From Herminiimonas sp. (GTDB lineage: Bacteria > Pseudomonadota > Gammaproteobacteria > Burkholderiales > Burkholderiaceae_D), in NCBI GenBank assembly GCA_028292265.1, contig JAQGMR010000037.1, forward strand, positions 1 through 64,000: a DNA stretch of 64,000 nt, in the 5' to 3' direction. The position numbers were made by a program, and so were the translations under genes. The notes beneath the pieces were generated by a model. It worked only from the letters and a program-made list of their open reading frames with translations. It searched no databases and was not told the DNA's origin. Numbering within the stretch: the stretch's first letter is position 1; each line of letters begins with the position of its first letter. This document shows positions 23,780-31,875 of the stretch, piece after piece.

Positions 23780-24382
23780 ATGCCTAAAACCTGTATCTAT
23801 TATTTTGCGCCCCCTTCGCCCTGGAGTTATCTTGGGCATGACCGTTTCGTCGCCATCGCAAAAAAGCATGGCGCGCAAGTCGACGTCAAGCCCTGCGACT
23901 TTGGCAAGGTGTTCAGCGTTTCGGGCGGATTGCCGCTGGCAAAGCGGCCGCCGCAACGTCAGGCATATCGACTCGTGGAACTGAAGCGCTGGAGTGAGTT
24001 CCTCAAGATGCCGCTCAATCTGCATCCGAAGTTTTTTCCGGTATCGGGCGACGATTCATCGAGACTCATCATTGCAACCAAACTGGCACACGGCGCCGAT
24101 GCAGCGTTAAACATTACTGGCGCCATCATGCGCGGCGTATGGGCTGACGAAAAAAACACCGCCGATAGCGAAACTTTGATTGCGATTGCCAATGCGCTGG
24201 GCCATGACGGCAAGGCGCTATGGAAGTCGTCCCAGACCGCCAGCGTGCAAGCGGAATATGACCGCTACACCGACGAAGCAATCGCCGCCAACGCATTCGG
24301 CGCGCCCTGGTATGTGGTCGATGGCGAAGGCTATTGGGGCCAGGACCGCCTCGACTTCGTCGACCGCGCGCTGGCAAAATAA
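23780..24382 (+). CDS. 2-hydroxychromene-2-carboxylate isomerase-like protein (DsbA/GST-kappa fold)
   Basis: A 200-residue thioredoxin-fold protein of the NahD/GST-kappa family. The N-terminal strand and active loop read YYFAPPSPWSYLGHDRF, where Ser replaces the redox Cys of DsbA. The helical insert and the C-terminal AIAANAFGAPWYVVDGEGYWGQDRLDFVDRA block are typical. In NahD the enzyme acts in naphthalene breakdown, but no such pathway is present here, so the true substrate (perhaps a glutathione conjugate) is unknown. It sits 15 bases after hemJ and 18 bases before the rRNA methyltransferase gene. Confidence 0.82.
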   Translation: MPKTCIYYFAPPSPWSYLGHDRFVAIAKKHGAQVDVKPCDFGKVFSVSGGLPLAKRPPQRQAYRLVELKRWSEFLKMPLNLHPKFFPVSGDDSSRLIIATKLAHGADAALNITGAIMRGVWADEKNTADSETLIAIANALGHDGKALWKSSQTASVQAEYDRYTDEAIAANAFGAPWYVVDGEGYWGQDRLDFVDRALAK

Positions 24383-24400
24383 AGGCATTCACGACACGCC

Positions 24401-25612
24401 ATGACCCACTCCTATTTCTGTCCCTGCCCGCGCGGTCTCGAAGCAGCGCTCGCCGAAGAGCTAAGCGAAATCGCGCAGCACACCCGCACGCTAACGGTCC
24501 ACAACCAGGTCCCCGGCGGCGTACATTGCTCCGGCGGCCTGCATGACGCCTGGCGCATCAACCTGCATTCGCGCATTGCTTCGCGCGTGCTGCTGCGCAT
24601 GGCACACGCCAGTTACAAGAACGAAAACGACATCTACGACCTGGCGCTGGAGCAGCCGTGGGAGGACTGGTTCGACGTACATCACACAATCCGTATCGAC
24701 GTCACCGCCATCAAGTCGCCGCTCAAGAGCCTGGAGTTCACGACGCTCAAGATCAAGGACGCCGTGTGCGACCGCTTCCGCGACTTGTATGCGAAGCGTC
24801 CCTCGGTCGACACCAAGGCGCCAGACATGCGGGTGGTTTGCTTCGTTGACGCACGTAACGTCACGCTCTACCTCGATACCTCCGGCGAGGCGCTGTTCAA
24901 GCGTGGCTGGCGGATGGAAACCGGTGATGCGCCCTTGCGCGAAAATCTCGCGGCGGGACTGCTTCGTGTCGCCGGTTGGAAGCCGGGCATGGTGCTGTTC
25001 GATCCCATGTGCGGGTCCGGCACGATCCTGGCCGAGGCAGCGCAAATGCTGGCCGGCATTCCGCCCGGTTCCCGCCGCACCTTCGCCTTCGAGAAATTCA
25101 AGGACTTCGATGAAGGCCAGTGGCGCGCGATGAAAGCATCGATCAAGCCCAACCCAATGCCGGAAACGCCAACCATCTTCGGCAGCGATATTTCCGGCGA
25201 CATGATCGTCATGACCCGCAACAACCTGAACCAGGCCGGCATTCCTTTCGACGTGCCGTTGAAGCAGATCGAAGCGCAGGAAGTGAAGCCGCCAACCGAT
25301 GTGCCAGGCATTTTGCTGACCAACCCGCCCTATGGCGAGCGCATCAGCATGCGGGGCGATGCCAGCATGCCATCCGATGAAATGGCGACCGCCTTCTTTG
25401 GCGCCTTTAGCGCCACGCTCAAGCAGCGCTTCGCGGGCTGGCAAGTGTTCCTGTTCTCGGCGGATTTCGGCTTGCCGAAGCTGTTGCGGTTGAAGGAGGC
25501 GCGCAAGACGCCGTTTTTCAACGGTGCGCTCGAATGCCGCTTGTTCCGGTTCGACATGGTTGCTGGATTTAACCGCAGAGGGGCGGCAATGCCGGGCAAG
25601 CAGGAAGGCTGA
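24401..25612 (+). CDS. rlmL: THUMP-domain 23S rRNA guanine-N2 methyltransferase (RlmL N-terminal type)
   Basis: A 403-residue SAM-dependent RNA methyltransferase. Residues 1-60 form the N-terminal ferredoxin-like part (YFCPCPRGLEAALAEEL), and about 65-165 a THUMP domain ending VTLYLDTSGEALFKRGWR. The Rossmann methyltransferase follows with FDPMCGSGTILAEAA (motif I), GSDISGDMI and the catalytic NPPYGERI (N-P-P-Y). E. coli RlmL carries a second methyltransferase half (RlmK); here only the m2G2445-type half is present, as is common in betaproteobacteria and in YpsC. A perfect terminator follows at 25624. Confidence 0.88.
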   Translation: MTHSYFCPCPRGLEAALAEELSEIAQHTRTLTVHNQVPGGVHCSGGLHDAWRINLHSRIASRVLLRMAHASYKNENDIYDLALEQPWEDWFDVHHTIRIDVTAIKSPLKSLEFTTLKIKDAVCDRFRDLYAKRPSVDTKAPDMRVVCFVDARNVTLYLDTSGEALFKRGWRMETGDAPLRENLAAGLLRVAGWKPGMVLFDPMCGSGTILAEAAQMLAGIPPGSRRTFAFEKFKDFDEGQWRAMKASIKPNPMPETPTIFGSDISGDMIVMTRNNLNQAGIPFDVPLKQIEAQEVKPPTDVPGILLTNPPYGERISMRGDASMPSDEMATAFFGAFSATLKQRFAGWQVFLFSADFGLPKLLRLKEARKTPFFNGALECRLFRFDMVAGFNRRGAAMPGKQEG

Positions 25613-25623
25613 AAACGGGAATG

Positions 25624-25650
25624 AAAAACGGCGCTATCGGCGCCGTTTTT
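25624..25650 (+). terminator. Rho-independent terminator
   Basis: AAAAACGGCGC and GCGCCGTTTTT form a perfect 11-bp stem with a 5-base loop. The A-tract and T-tract allow function in both directions. It separates the housekeeping operon from the accessory region and also lies downstream of the minus-strand gene at 25717. Confidence 0.93.
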
Positions 25651-25716
25651 CATCGCGTTTCTCTGTCGTGCTTCGTTGTCTAATTTGGCAGAGGTCTGCC
25701 GGCCCGCGCCTCCGCG

Positions 25717-28113
25717 TCAGGCGGCCGAATGGACCGTAAGATTCTCCATCGTGAAATGGATCGGACCAAGCTTGATGGGGACGTCACCCGGCATATCCGA
25801 GATGGTTACCTCCGTAACATAGTGCATCCGGAAGTCCTTCAGATCACCGATCGGTCCCGACTGGACGCTCCCCAACTTCACCGACACACCGCTGCCATCA
25901 AAGCTGCCTTCGAGTCGCACTTTTGTCTTGTCGTTTGAAACATGCCTGATGCTAAACTCGCTCGTCATTGATTTCAGATGGGGAAGACAGCCCGGATATT
26001 GCTGCAGGAACCTGCCATCCGACTGGAAGGCCAGCTTAATAACGGCGTTTTTCAGTTCCTGGGTAGCGCACACCGCTATCCGACGCCGAAAGCCATCATT
26101 TTCCTTGTGTCCGATGTGATCCCACACCTTTTCAATCCCTGCTGTTTTCTCCGTATCGGACAGGTTCGCCGTTGGTGGCAATTTAACCGTCGCCGACCTG
26201 CCGACCAGGACATAGCTCATCCGCGGCACGTCTGCCCTGACCACTCTGTCCACGGCAGCAGGCTTGTCCCTCGCCATCCACAGCATCGAATCGGTGCTTT
26301 CATTAGTCGTTGCCAGATAGGCGGGCGAATAAGGATCGACGATGGTCGAGACGTATCCGTCACACGCATCCTCGAGCAGAAAATCAATGAACGCGCTGAC
26401 GCGCTTTTTCTCGGAAGCGGAAACCAGGTTGGCGATCGCAGCGCTGTCGCCTGACAAGTCGGCGTCTTGCAACCCGAAGCTCGCCTTAAGGTAGGTCTGC
26501 GCCAGCGCCATGGCACTTACTCCATCGGCACGCTCCTGCTTTCCCTTCAACTGCGTCTTGACCGAATCCAGCGAGACCTTGTTCGCGCCAAAAGTGACGA
26601 TGCAGGCGGTCACCGCGTGGCGCAGTGTCTTTTCCTGCTCGATCCGCGTCAGCTTACGGAAATCGTCCAGCTTCGCGAACGACCCGACCATATCCTTCAG
26701 CATCGCCTTGCCATTTGCAGGAAAGCGGTCAAATGCGGCGCGCCCGGCCGCCTGGGAAAAGCTTTCCCCATTCAGGCGCGCCTTGATCCGTTCATTGAAG
26801 CGCAACGGCGCAACCAGGGTATGCGCCAATTTTTTGCCAAAGCGCGCCATTGGGCCAAGGTCAAAATTCTCCCTTGCTTCGTCCAAAGCCTGTTGCTCGG
26901 CCTCAGTCAATGGCTTGCGCTCGATTGCGGGCTTTGGCTTGACCCCTTTCTTGATTAGCGCTGCATCGAAAGAGCGTTCAATCGCCTTTTCCATCGGGCT
27001 GAAAAAATCCTTGCACTGGGTCCGGAATGCAGCCATGAACTTCACCGGACCGTTATCGCAAAATGCCGAATGCTTTAGCTGGTTGGCCAACTTTTTTTCC
27101 TCGGCGCCGGACGCCTTTTCGAGCATGCCCCTGAAGTAGGCATCAAGCGCGGCCTTGCCTTCTTCCCGGAACCCCTGCGGCTTTTGATCCGGGCTCGACT
27201 GCACCGCGGCGATCTTCTTCGCCGGAAGCTGCTGCGCTCTTGCGGGCCGGGGCCGTTGCGTACCGTCGATGGCAAAGCTGTCGGTCAGGTCGGAGGCGCT
27301 TTCGCTGGCCGAATCTTCCTTGGCCGAGAATGGAACGCGTGAACTCGAATCGTCGGACGATTCGACCAGGGAGCTAGAGTCTTCGTCCCATTCAACCAGT
27401 GCGCGGGAACCCTGATCGTGAATCACCTCAGGCGAAACGCCTACCGACGCCGATTCCACAGTCATGCCTGGCGCGACGGTCTTGGCGGCTACCGCTAGCA
27501 TTGTGTATCCGTTGACGGCCAACGGCCATCGTTGCAACCGCGGCCAGACAGTGGCCGGATCGACGCCTGGTGCCACTGATTCCACGGTCATGCCTGGCGC
27601 AACGGTCATGCCGGCTACCGGTAGCATCATGTCTCCGTTGACGACCGTCGACCATCGTTGCAACCGCGGCCAGACAGTGGCCGGATCGACGCCTGTCGGC
27701 ACTGGTTCCACGGTCACGCTTGACGCCATGGTCTTGCCGGCTACCGCTAGCGCCGCGTCTCCAGTGACGGACATCGGCCTGCGTCGCAACCGTGGCCTAA
27801 CAGCGACAGTATCGACGCTCCTAGCCACTGACTCCACAGTCGTGCCGTGCGTCTGAACGTTCTTGCTGATTTTTGCGAGCGCCGGCTCTTCTTTCACGGC
27901 CGACCGACTTGACCCGTACTGTTTTGCGCCAGTAGTTGATGTCCGCACTTTAATCGTGATGGACTTGCCAGAAGCGGAGCCACCAGCAACGTTTTCCTTG
28001 CCTCCCTGTTCCGTAGTTGCTCGCTTTGCGTTCTGATCGAGAAGATTATATGAATCGCGCAGTGCTGCGAAGCCACGTGTCGGACTGGTGTTTGCTGCTA
28101 TCACTGGTTTCAT
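25717..28113 (-). CDS. Large protein of unknown function with three 42-residue tandem repeats
   Basis: A 798-residue protein from ATG 28113 (a GTG at 28173 would add 20 residues). I recognise no family. Residues 1-90 are polar and low in structure. About 94-220 holds three 42-residue repeats with consensus VESVAPGVDPATVWPRLQRW, then a short hydrophobic VAGKTVAPGMT stretch, with a fourth partial copy at the end. About 230-275 is an acidic Asp/Ser/Glu tract (DEDSSSLVESSDDSSS). The remaining 500 residues are mostly helical, Lys-rich and then beta-rich near the end. No signal peptide or membrane helix is visible. The architecture of disordered N-terminus, repeats and globular C-terminus resembles bacterial effectors, but this is inference only. 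Confidence 0.7.
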   Translation of the reverse strand: MKPVIAANTSPTRGFAALRDSYNLLDQNAKRATTEQGGKENVAGGSASGKSITIKVRTSTTGAKQYGSSRSAVKEEPALAKISKNVQTHGTTVESVARSVDTVAVRPRLRRRPMSVTGDAALAVAGKTMASSVTVEPVPTGVDPATVWPRLQRWSTVVNGDMMLPVAGMTVAPGMTVESVAPGVDPATVWPRLQRWPLAVNGYTMLAVAAKTVAPGMTVESASVGVSPEVIHDQGSRALVEWDEDSSSLVESSDDSSSRVPFSAKEDSASESASDLTDSFAIDGTQRPRPARAQQLPAKKIAAVQSSPDQKPQGFREEGKAALDAYFRGMLEKASGAEEKKLANQLKHSAFCDNGPVKFMAAFRTQCKDFFSPMEKAIERSFDAALIKKGVKPKPAIERKPLTEAEQQALDEARENFDLGPMARFGKKLAHTLVAPLRFNERIKARLNGESFSQAAGRAAFDRFPANGKAMLKDMVGSFAKLDDFRKLTRIEQEKTLRHAVTACIVTFGANKVSLDSVKTQLKGKQERADGVSAMALAQTYLKASFGLQDADLSGDSAAIANLVSASEKKRVSAFIDFLLEDACDGYVSTIVDPYSPAYLATTNESTDSMLWMARDKPAAVDRVVRADVPRMSYVLVGRSATVKLPPTANLSDTEKTAGIEKVWDHIGHKENDGFRRRIAVCATQELKNAVIKLAFQSDGRFLQQYPGCLPHLKSMTSEFSIRHVSNDKTKVRLEGSFDGSGVSVKLGSVQSGPIGDLKDFRMHYVTEVTISDMPGDVPIKLGPIHFTMENLTVHSAA
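27455..27832 (-). repeat. Three tandem 126-bp coding repeats
   Basis: Copies begin at 27455, 27581 and 27707, exactly 126 bases apart, and a partial fourth copy starts at 27833. The first two copies are nearly identical (for example TTGCAACCGCGGCCAGACAG in both) and the third has diverged. The period keeps the 25717-28113 reading frame and encodes 42 residues. Confidence 0.92.
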
Positions 28114-28434
28114 TGGTCGACTCTCGAGAATAGGATGCGGTAGCTGCTTTCCATTGATTGGAAGCCTCTTCACAAACCTAAGTAACGACCAACGTACGGC
28201 GGTTCCATTGGCGACCTGCGGCCCGAAATCCGGGCAGACAATATTGGACCGGAGGGTCTAAATCGTCGCGGATCAGCGCGCTGTTACGGCGGGGAGGCCG
28301 GGGTGCGGGGTGTCGTGCACTGTAATCGCAATGCTGTCACATTTAAATCGGAGCAAATCGCCTTGATGTGTGATCTTTGGCGCAGGAGCAAAGGATCGTT
28401 GGAGCCCTGTCAGCGGTGCATGCCCCCGCCCCAG
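28114..28434. other. Non-coding gap, 321 bases
   Basis: Lies between the stop of the gene at 28435 and the start of the gene at 28113 (both minus strand). It includes a G-rich stretch (28289-28315). No gene, clear promoter or hrp/PIP-type box was recognised. Confidence 0.5.
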
Positions 28435-29361
28435 TCACGAATCCTCTGTGGACCATCTCGACGCGATTACTGGGGCCTTCGTCTCAACGGCCGTCAACGC
28501 GCCAACATATGCCTTCACATGGGGACCAAGCATGCCAAGCAGCGGCGAGGCAAACATCTCGTCGGTTGATTTGCCGACGAGGCAACCGGCAAGCAAATAC
28601 ATCAGCCCACCACCATTTCGCACCAGGAGATCGATATCACCGCGCGCCGCCTCGTAGAACTTGGCCGCGAACTCACGTGCATCCGCCGCCCGAGGTCCGT
28701 CGCTGTTTCGGGTCCGTGTCAGAAACCTTGCCGCCGCATCGATATCACGCCGCTCGGCAAGCTCTGCCGCGAAGTCGGTAAACGCCTGGATTTTTGCATC
28801 GGCCGCATTTGGCGGACGACGGTCCGAATCACGACGCGGGAAGACGGTGTTGCGCAAGTCGTTCCGACCGGCTTCCGCTTGGGCACGACCCATGACCGCA
28901 TATTCCGGGTGTTCCCGATAATCGCGGTATTCCCGGTATTCCGCCATACCGGCGTTCAAGCGCGCCTGGAGTTTGTCTGGCGCCATGCTGAACCGAGTGA
29001 CAAATTCATCGCACGCTTTCATAAAGGCCGACGCCACTTGCGCGGCTTGATCTGGCATCGCTCGCGAATGCTTATCCATTTCATGCAGCGGATGCCGCTT
29101 CCCTACGATTGGCGCCTTGATACTGACTTTTGTCCTGCCAGCTGAAGGCGGCGGCGCGGATGAAGACGAGGAGGTGCTGGTCCGATCCGATCGCGGAGCC
29201 GAGCTTGCAGAAGAAGTGGAAGAGGACGACGAAGTCGAATCCGACGCGGATGAAGTCGATGAGGACGATGGCAACGGTGACGACGGACCTGACGCCGACG
29301 ACTGCATTCTATCCGCCGGCTTGCGCGGTGGGCGAGTGGAAGGCCGTGATGTGCGGTTCAT
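28435..29361 (-). CDS. Candidate effector-like protein, 'CLxG' family member A
   Basis: A 308-residue protein of no recognised family, preceded by an AAAGGAA ribosome site. The N-terminus MNRTSRPSTRPPRKPADRMQ is basic, and about residues 20-75 are strongly Ser-rich (runs such as SSSSTSSASDSTSSSSST). A short Tyr-Arg repeat (YREYRDYREHPEY) occurs near 140. The C-terminal 110 residues form a helical domain: IQAFTDFAAELAE, AREFAAKFYEAARG, then GGGLMYLLAGCLVGKSTDEM with the Cys at 260. Genes at 29507 and 31876 share this C-terminal domain. Ser-rich disordered N-termini are common in type III secretion effectors, but no secretion genes or regulatory box were found here. Confidence 0.72.
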   Translation of the reverse strand: MNRTSRPSTRPPRKPADRMQSSASGPSSPLPSSSSTSSASDSTSSSSSTSSASSAPRSDRTSTSSSSSAPPPSAGRTKVSIKAPIVGKRHPLHEMDKHSRAMPDQAAQVASAFMKACDEFVTRFSMAPDKLQARLNAGMAEYREYRDYREHPEYAVMGRAQAEAGRNDLRNTVFPRRDSDRRPPNAADAKIQAFTDFAAELAERRDIDAAARFLTRTRNSDGPRAADAREFAAKFYEAARGDIDLLVRNGGGLMYLLAGCLVGKSTDEMFASPLLGMLGPHVKAYVGALTAVETKAPVIASRWSTEDS

Positions 29362-29506
29362 TTATGGTTCCTTTCGTAGCAGCGACGGTGTTCGCCTCCC
29401 GTGCATATCCAAATTTGGCACACAGGCGATTCATTCATACCTAACGACGCGGCGCGCTTGATCTCCTTTAACCGCACAAACAATCATGAAACTAGGTTAT
29501 TTCTGG

Positions 29507-30247
29507 TCATGCGCTGCCACTAAGGGCACGCCACAGGGCAGCCTCCGCTGGCCGATATCCCTTTAGCACGGTGCCAACCCAAAGCGTATCGAGATCATAG
29601 CCAAGCAGGCATGCTGATATCAGCGCAAGATACCTTTTGCCGTGCTCGGCTTTTCCGAGGCCAATCCCGTCCGTTTGTGTCTCGAGAAAATAGAGGGCGA
29701 AGCTTCGTGCATGGGATGCCGATGTGGTTGGAGACAACCGCGCCTGATTGAAGAGGCTGGGCCACTCTTTCAAAGGCGCTTCCAGCAACAGGTCAAGGAA
29801 AGTATTGAACGGGACGAGAGACGCCCCACGTGTCCTCGTTGGCCCGGTTGGGTCAAGACGATCTGCTCGTTCCGCCTTGACTGCTTCAATGATCCGATCG
29901 ACTCCACGAAATGGCGGCGGTGTGCTCGACGCGACCGGTGCCACTGCAATTTCAGCCGCAGGATCCGCTGAGATTTTTCCCAACGGTGTGCCGCGGGAGG
30001 TGACGTGGGGGGCCCCACCTGACCGAAGCTCATCACTTTCCGGCGAATGTTGCCCGGCGTTGAGTGGCGCCCGGGTTCCCACCTTCGGCTTGTACAAGCT
30101 AGTCGAAGAAGAAGTGGTGGACGACGTCGAGGACAACGCCGAGGACAACGTAGTTGAAGCCGAATCCGTCGGCTTCGACGTCTGGCGCGCAATGCGTTCC
30201 GCGGGTTTGCGGGGTGCCCGGCTGGAACGATGTGGGTTGCGGTTCAT
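29507..30247 (-). CDS. Candidate effector-like protein, 'CLxG' family member C
   Basis: A 246-residue protein from ATG 30247. A longer open frame extends to 30727, but this Met begins a segment matching the N-terminus of the protein at 28435: MNRNPHRSSRAPRKPAERIA against MNRTSRPSTRPPRKPADRMQ. A Ser/Thr-rich tract (about 25-50) and a shared Lys-Val ... Ala-Pro ... His stretch follow. The C-terminal domain has FNTFLDLLLEAP, SHARSFALYFLE and RYLALISACLLGYDLDTLW with the Cys at about 213, then AEAALWRAL. This aligns with its two neighbours. Function is unknown; secretion is inferred only from composition. Confidence 0.68.
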   Translation of the reverse strand: MNRNPHRSSRAPRKPAERIARQTSKPTDSASTTLSSALSSTSSTTSSSTSLYKPKVGTRAPLNAGQHSPESDELRSGGAPHVTSRGTPLGKISADPAAEIAVAPVASSTPPPFRGVDRIIEAVKAERADRLDPTGPTRTRGASLVPFNTFLDLLLEAPLKEWPSLFNQARLSPTTSASHARSFALYFLETQTDGIGLGKAEHGKRYLALISACLLGYDLDTLWVGTVLKGYRPAEAALWRALSGSA

Positions 30248-30551
30248 TGCTATCCTCGGCTTAAACAAAATGGGTCGCAGGGTCGAGACGGCGTATCGAT
30301 TTGGACGATTCGCTAATCGGTTATTTGTTTGTATGTAACGGCACGCCACAGACTTGTTCCGTAAACCAAACAAACAATTGGGATGTCCCGCCGGTGCAGA
30401 AGTGAAGGCGGTCACCATGCCGAACTTGTCCGACCGTTGCGCCCATTCATTCCATCGCATCTGGCGGACGGCACGCCACTTGTGGCCAATTACGCCGAGA
30501 GCCCGCCGGGAAGCATCAGCGGCGCAACAAAAATTCGGTCGGCCCGCTAAA
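30248..30551. other. Divergent intergenic region, 304 bases
   Basis: Separates the start of the minus-strand gene at 30247 from the efflux gene at 30552. It is the least GC-rich stretch nearby (TTGTTTGTTTGG and TACAAACAAATAA on the minus strand) and presumably holds both promoters, but I could not fix a convincing -35/-10 pair. Confidence 0.4.
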
Positions 30552-31856
30552 ATGGCGATCCTTCCCGCGCTTCTCACCACCATGTCCCCACCTAATTCAG
30601 ATCGACCTGGAGACGCAGTTCCGTTCGACCGCGCCGAGCGCCGTACCGCGCTGGCCCTCATGCTGGCCGCGCTGTCCATGCTGGGGCCCTTTTCCGTCGA
30701 TACGTATCTGCCCGCCTTCCCGAACATCGAAGCGTCGCTGGGCGCGAGTGCCCTGCAGGTGCAGCAGACACTGACCGCCTACATGTTCTCGTTCTCGCTC
30801 ATGATCCTGTGGCATGGCGCGCTGTCCGATGCCTTCGGGCGACGCAATATCATCCTGGTATCGCTTTGCGTGTTCGCAGTGGCATCGCTCGGCTGCGCCG
30901 CATCCCACAGCATCGAATACCTGTGGGCATTCCGGATATTGCAGGGCATATCGGCGGGGGCCGGCATTGTGATAGGTCGCGCAATCATTCGCGATTTGCA
31001 CGCGGGACCGGCTGCGGCAAAACTGCTGTCACTGGTAACCATGATTTTCTCTATTGCGCCCGCCATTGCTCCGATACTTGGGGGCTGGATCGTCAAGCTG
31101 CTCGACTGGCGATCGATCTTTTTGTTCCTGTTCGTGTACACCGTGGTACTGGTCTGGTACTGCTACCGGAACCTGCCTGAAAGCTTGCCAGTTGCATTGC
31201 GCCAGCCCTTCAATCCGCGCTTCCTGTTCGAAAGCTACCGGCTGGTGTTTCGGTCCGTGCTGTTCCAATTGAAGGCTGGAACGGTTGCTTTCAACTTTGC
31301 AGGGATGTTCCTTTATGTGTCGGCCGCGCCCTTCTTCCTGTCGCGCCACCTTGGGCTCGGTCCCAGCGAATACGCCTGGCTGTTCGTGCCTCTGGTGAGC
31401 GGTATCTTTATCGGTGCGCTGGCGGCCAACAGACTGGCTGGAAGAATTCCGATATCGCGCCAGGTTGCCATCGGCTTTTGCTTCCTGGTCGGTGCCTGCC
31501 TGCTCAACGTGACTTACCACCTGTTTTTGCCGCCCGCATTGCCGTGGTCGGTCGTGCCGCTTTTCTTTTACACCCTTGGCATGTCGATGGTGGCGCCAGG
31601 CGCTACGCTAATGGTTCTCGACCTGTTTCCGACAATTCGCGGCATCGTTGCGTCGTGCCAGTCGTTCACTATGACAATGTTGGGCGCGGTTGTCGCCGGT
31701 GCCATTGCACCTGTGCTGGCCGGGTCGGTGCTCTGGCTCGCCGCAGGGCAGCTAGCGTTCGGACTGATCGCGCTGGCGCTGTGGCTGGCAGGCCGCTCGT
31801 ACAGGCATCATCTTGATGCGATGGCCCGCGCCAACGCATGGGAAACGGTTGAATAG
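30552..31856 (+). CDS. Bcr/CflA-type drug resistance MFS transporter
   Basis: A 434-residue major facilitator with 12 predicted helices. The Bcr/CflA pattern is clear: LSMLGPFSVDTYLPAFPNIE in helix 1, LMILWHGALSDAFGRRNIIL (the loop 2-3 MFS motif with Asp-x-x-Gly-Arg-Arg), FRILQGISAGAGIVIGRAII and LGGWIVKLLDWRSIFLFLF. Such pumps export drugs such as bicyclomycin or chloramphenicol by proton antiport. ATG 30582 is an alternative start giving 424 residues. A frame open from 30354 adds a non-hydrophobic leader without support. It is on the opposite strand to the surrounding effector-like genes. Confidence 0.87.
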   Translation: MAILPALLTTMSPPNSDRPGDAVPFDRAERRTALALMLAALSMLGPFSVDTYLPAFPNIEASLGASALQVQQTLTAYMFSFSLMILWHGALSDAFGRRNIILVSLCVFAVASLGCAASHSIEYLWAFRILQGISAGAGIVIGRAIIRDLHAGPAAAKLLSLVTMIFSIAPAIAPILGGWIVKLLDWRSIFLFLFVYTVVLVWYCYRNLPESLPVALRQPFNPRFLFESYRLVFRSVLFQLKAGTVAFNFAGMFLYVSAAPFFLSRHLGLGPSEYAWLFVPLVSGIFIGALAANRLAGRIPISRQVAIGFCFLVGACLLNVTYHLFLPPALPWSVVPLFFYTLGMSMVAPGATLMVLDLFPTIRGIVASCQSFTMTMLGAVVAGAIAPVLAGSVLWLAAGQLAFGLIALALWLAGRSYRHHLDAMARANAWETVE

Positions 31857-31875
31857 AATCGGCGCGAGCTCCGTG

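Noticed and set aside
27455..27832. Regular repeats considered as a CRISPR array, prompted by the Cas2-like gene at 34447
   Set aside because: Units are 126 bp, contiguous, in frame and without spacers. No other cas gene exists in the window.
27464..27856. Plus-strand repeat-containing ORF opposite the 42-residue repeats
   Set aside because: Its repeats are the mirror of the 126-bp coding repeats. The minus frame is part of a 798-codon ORF and is the more likely gene.
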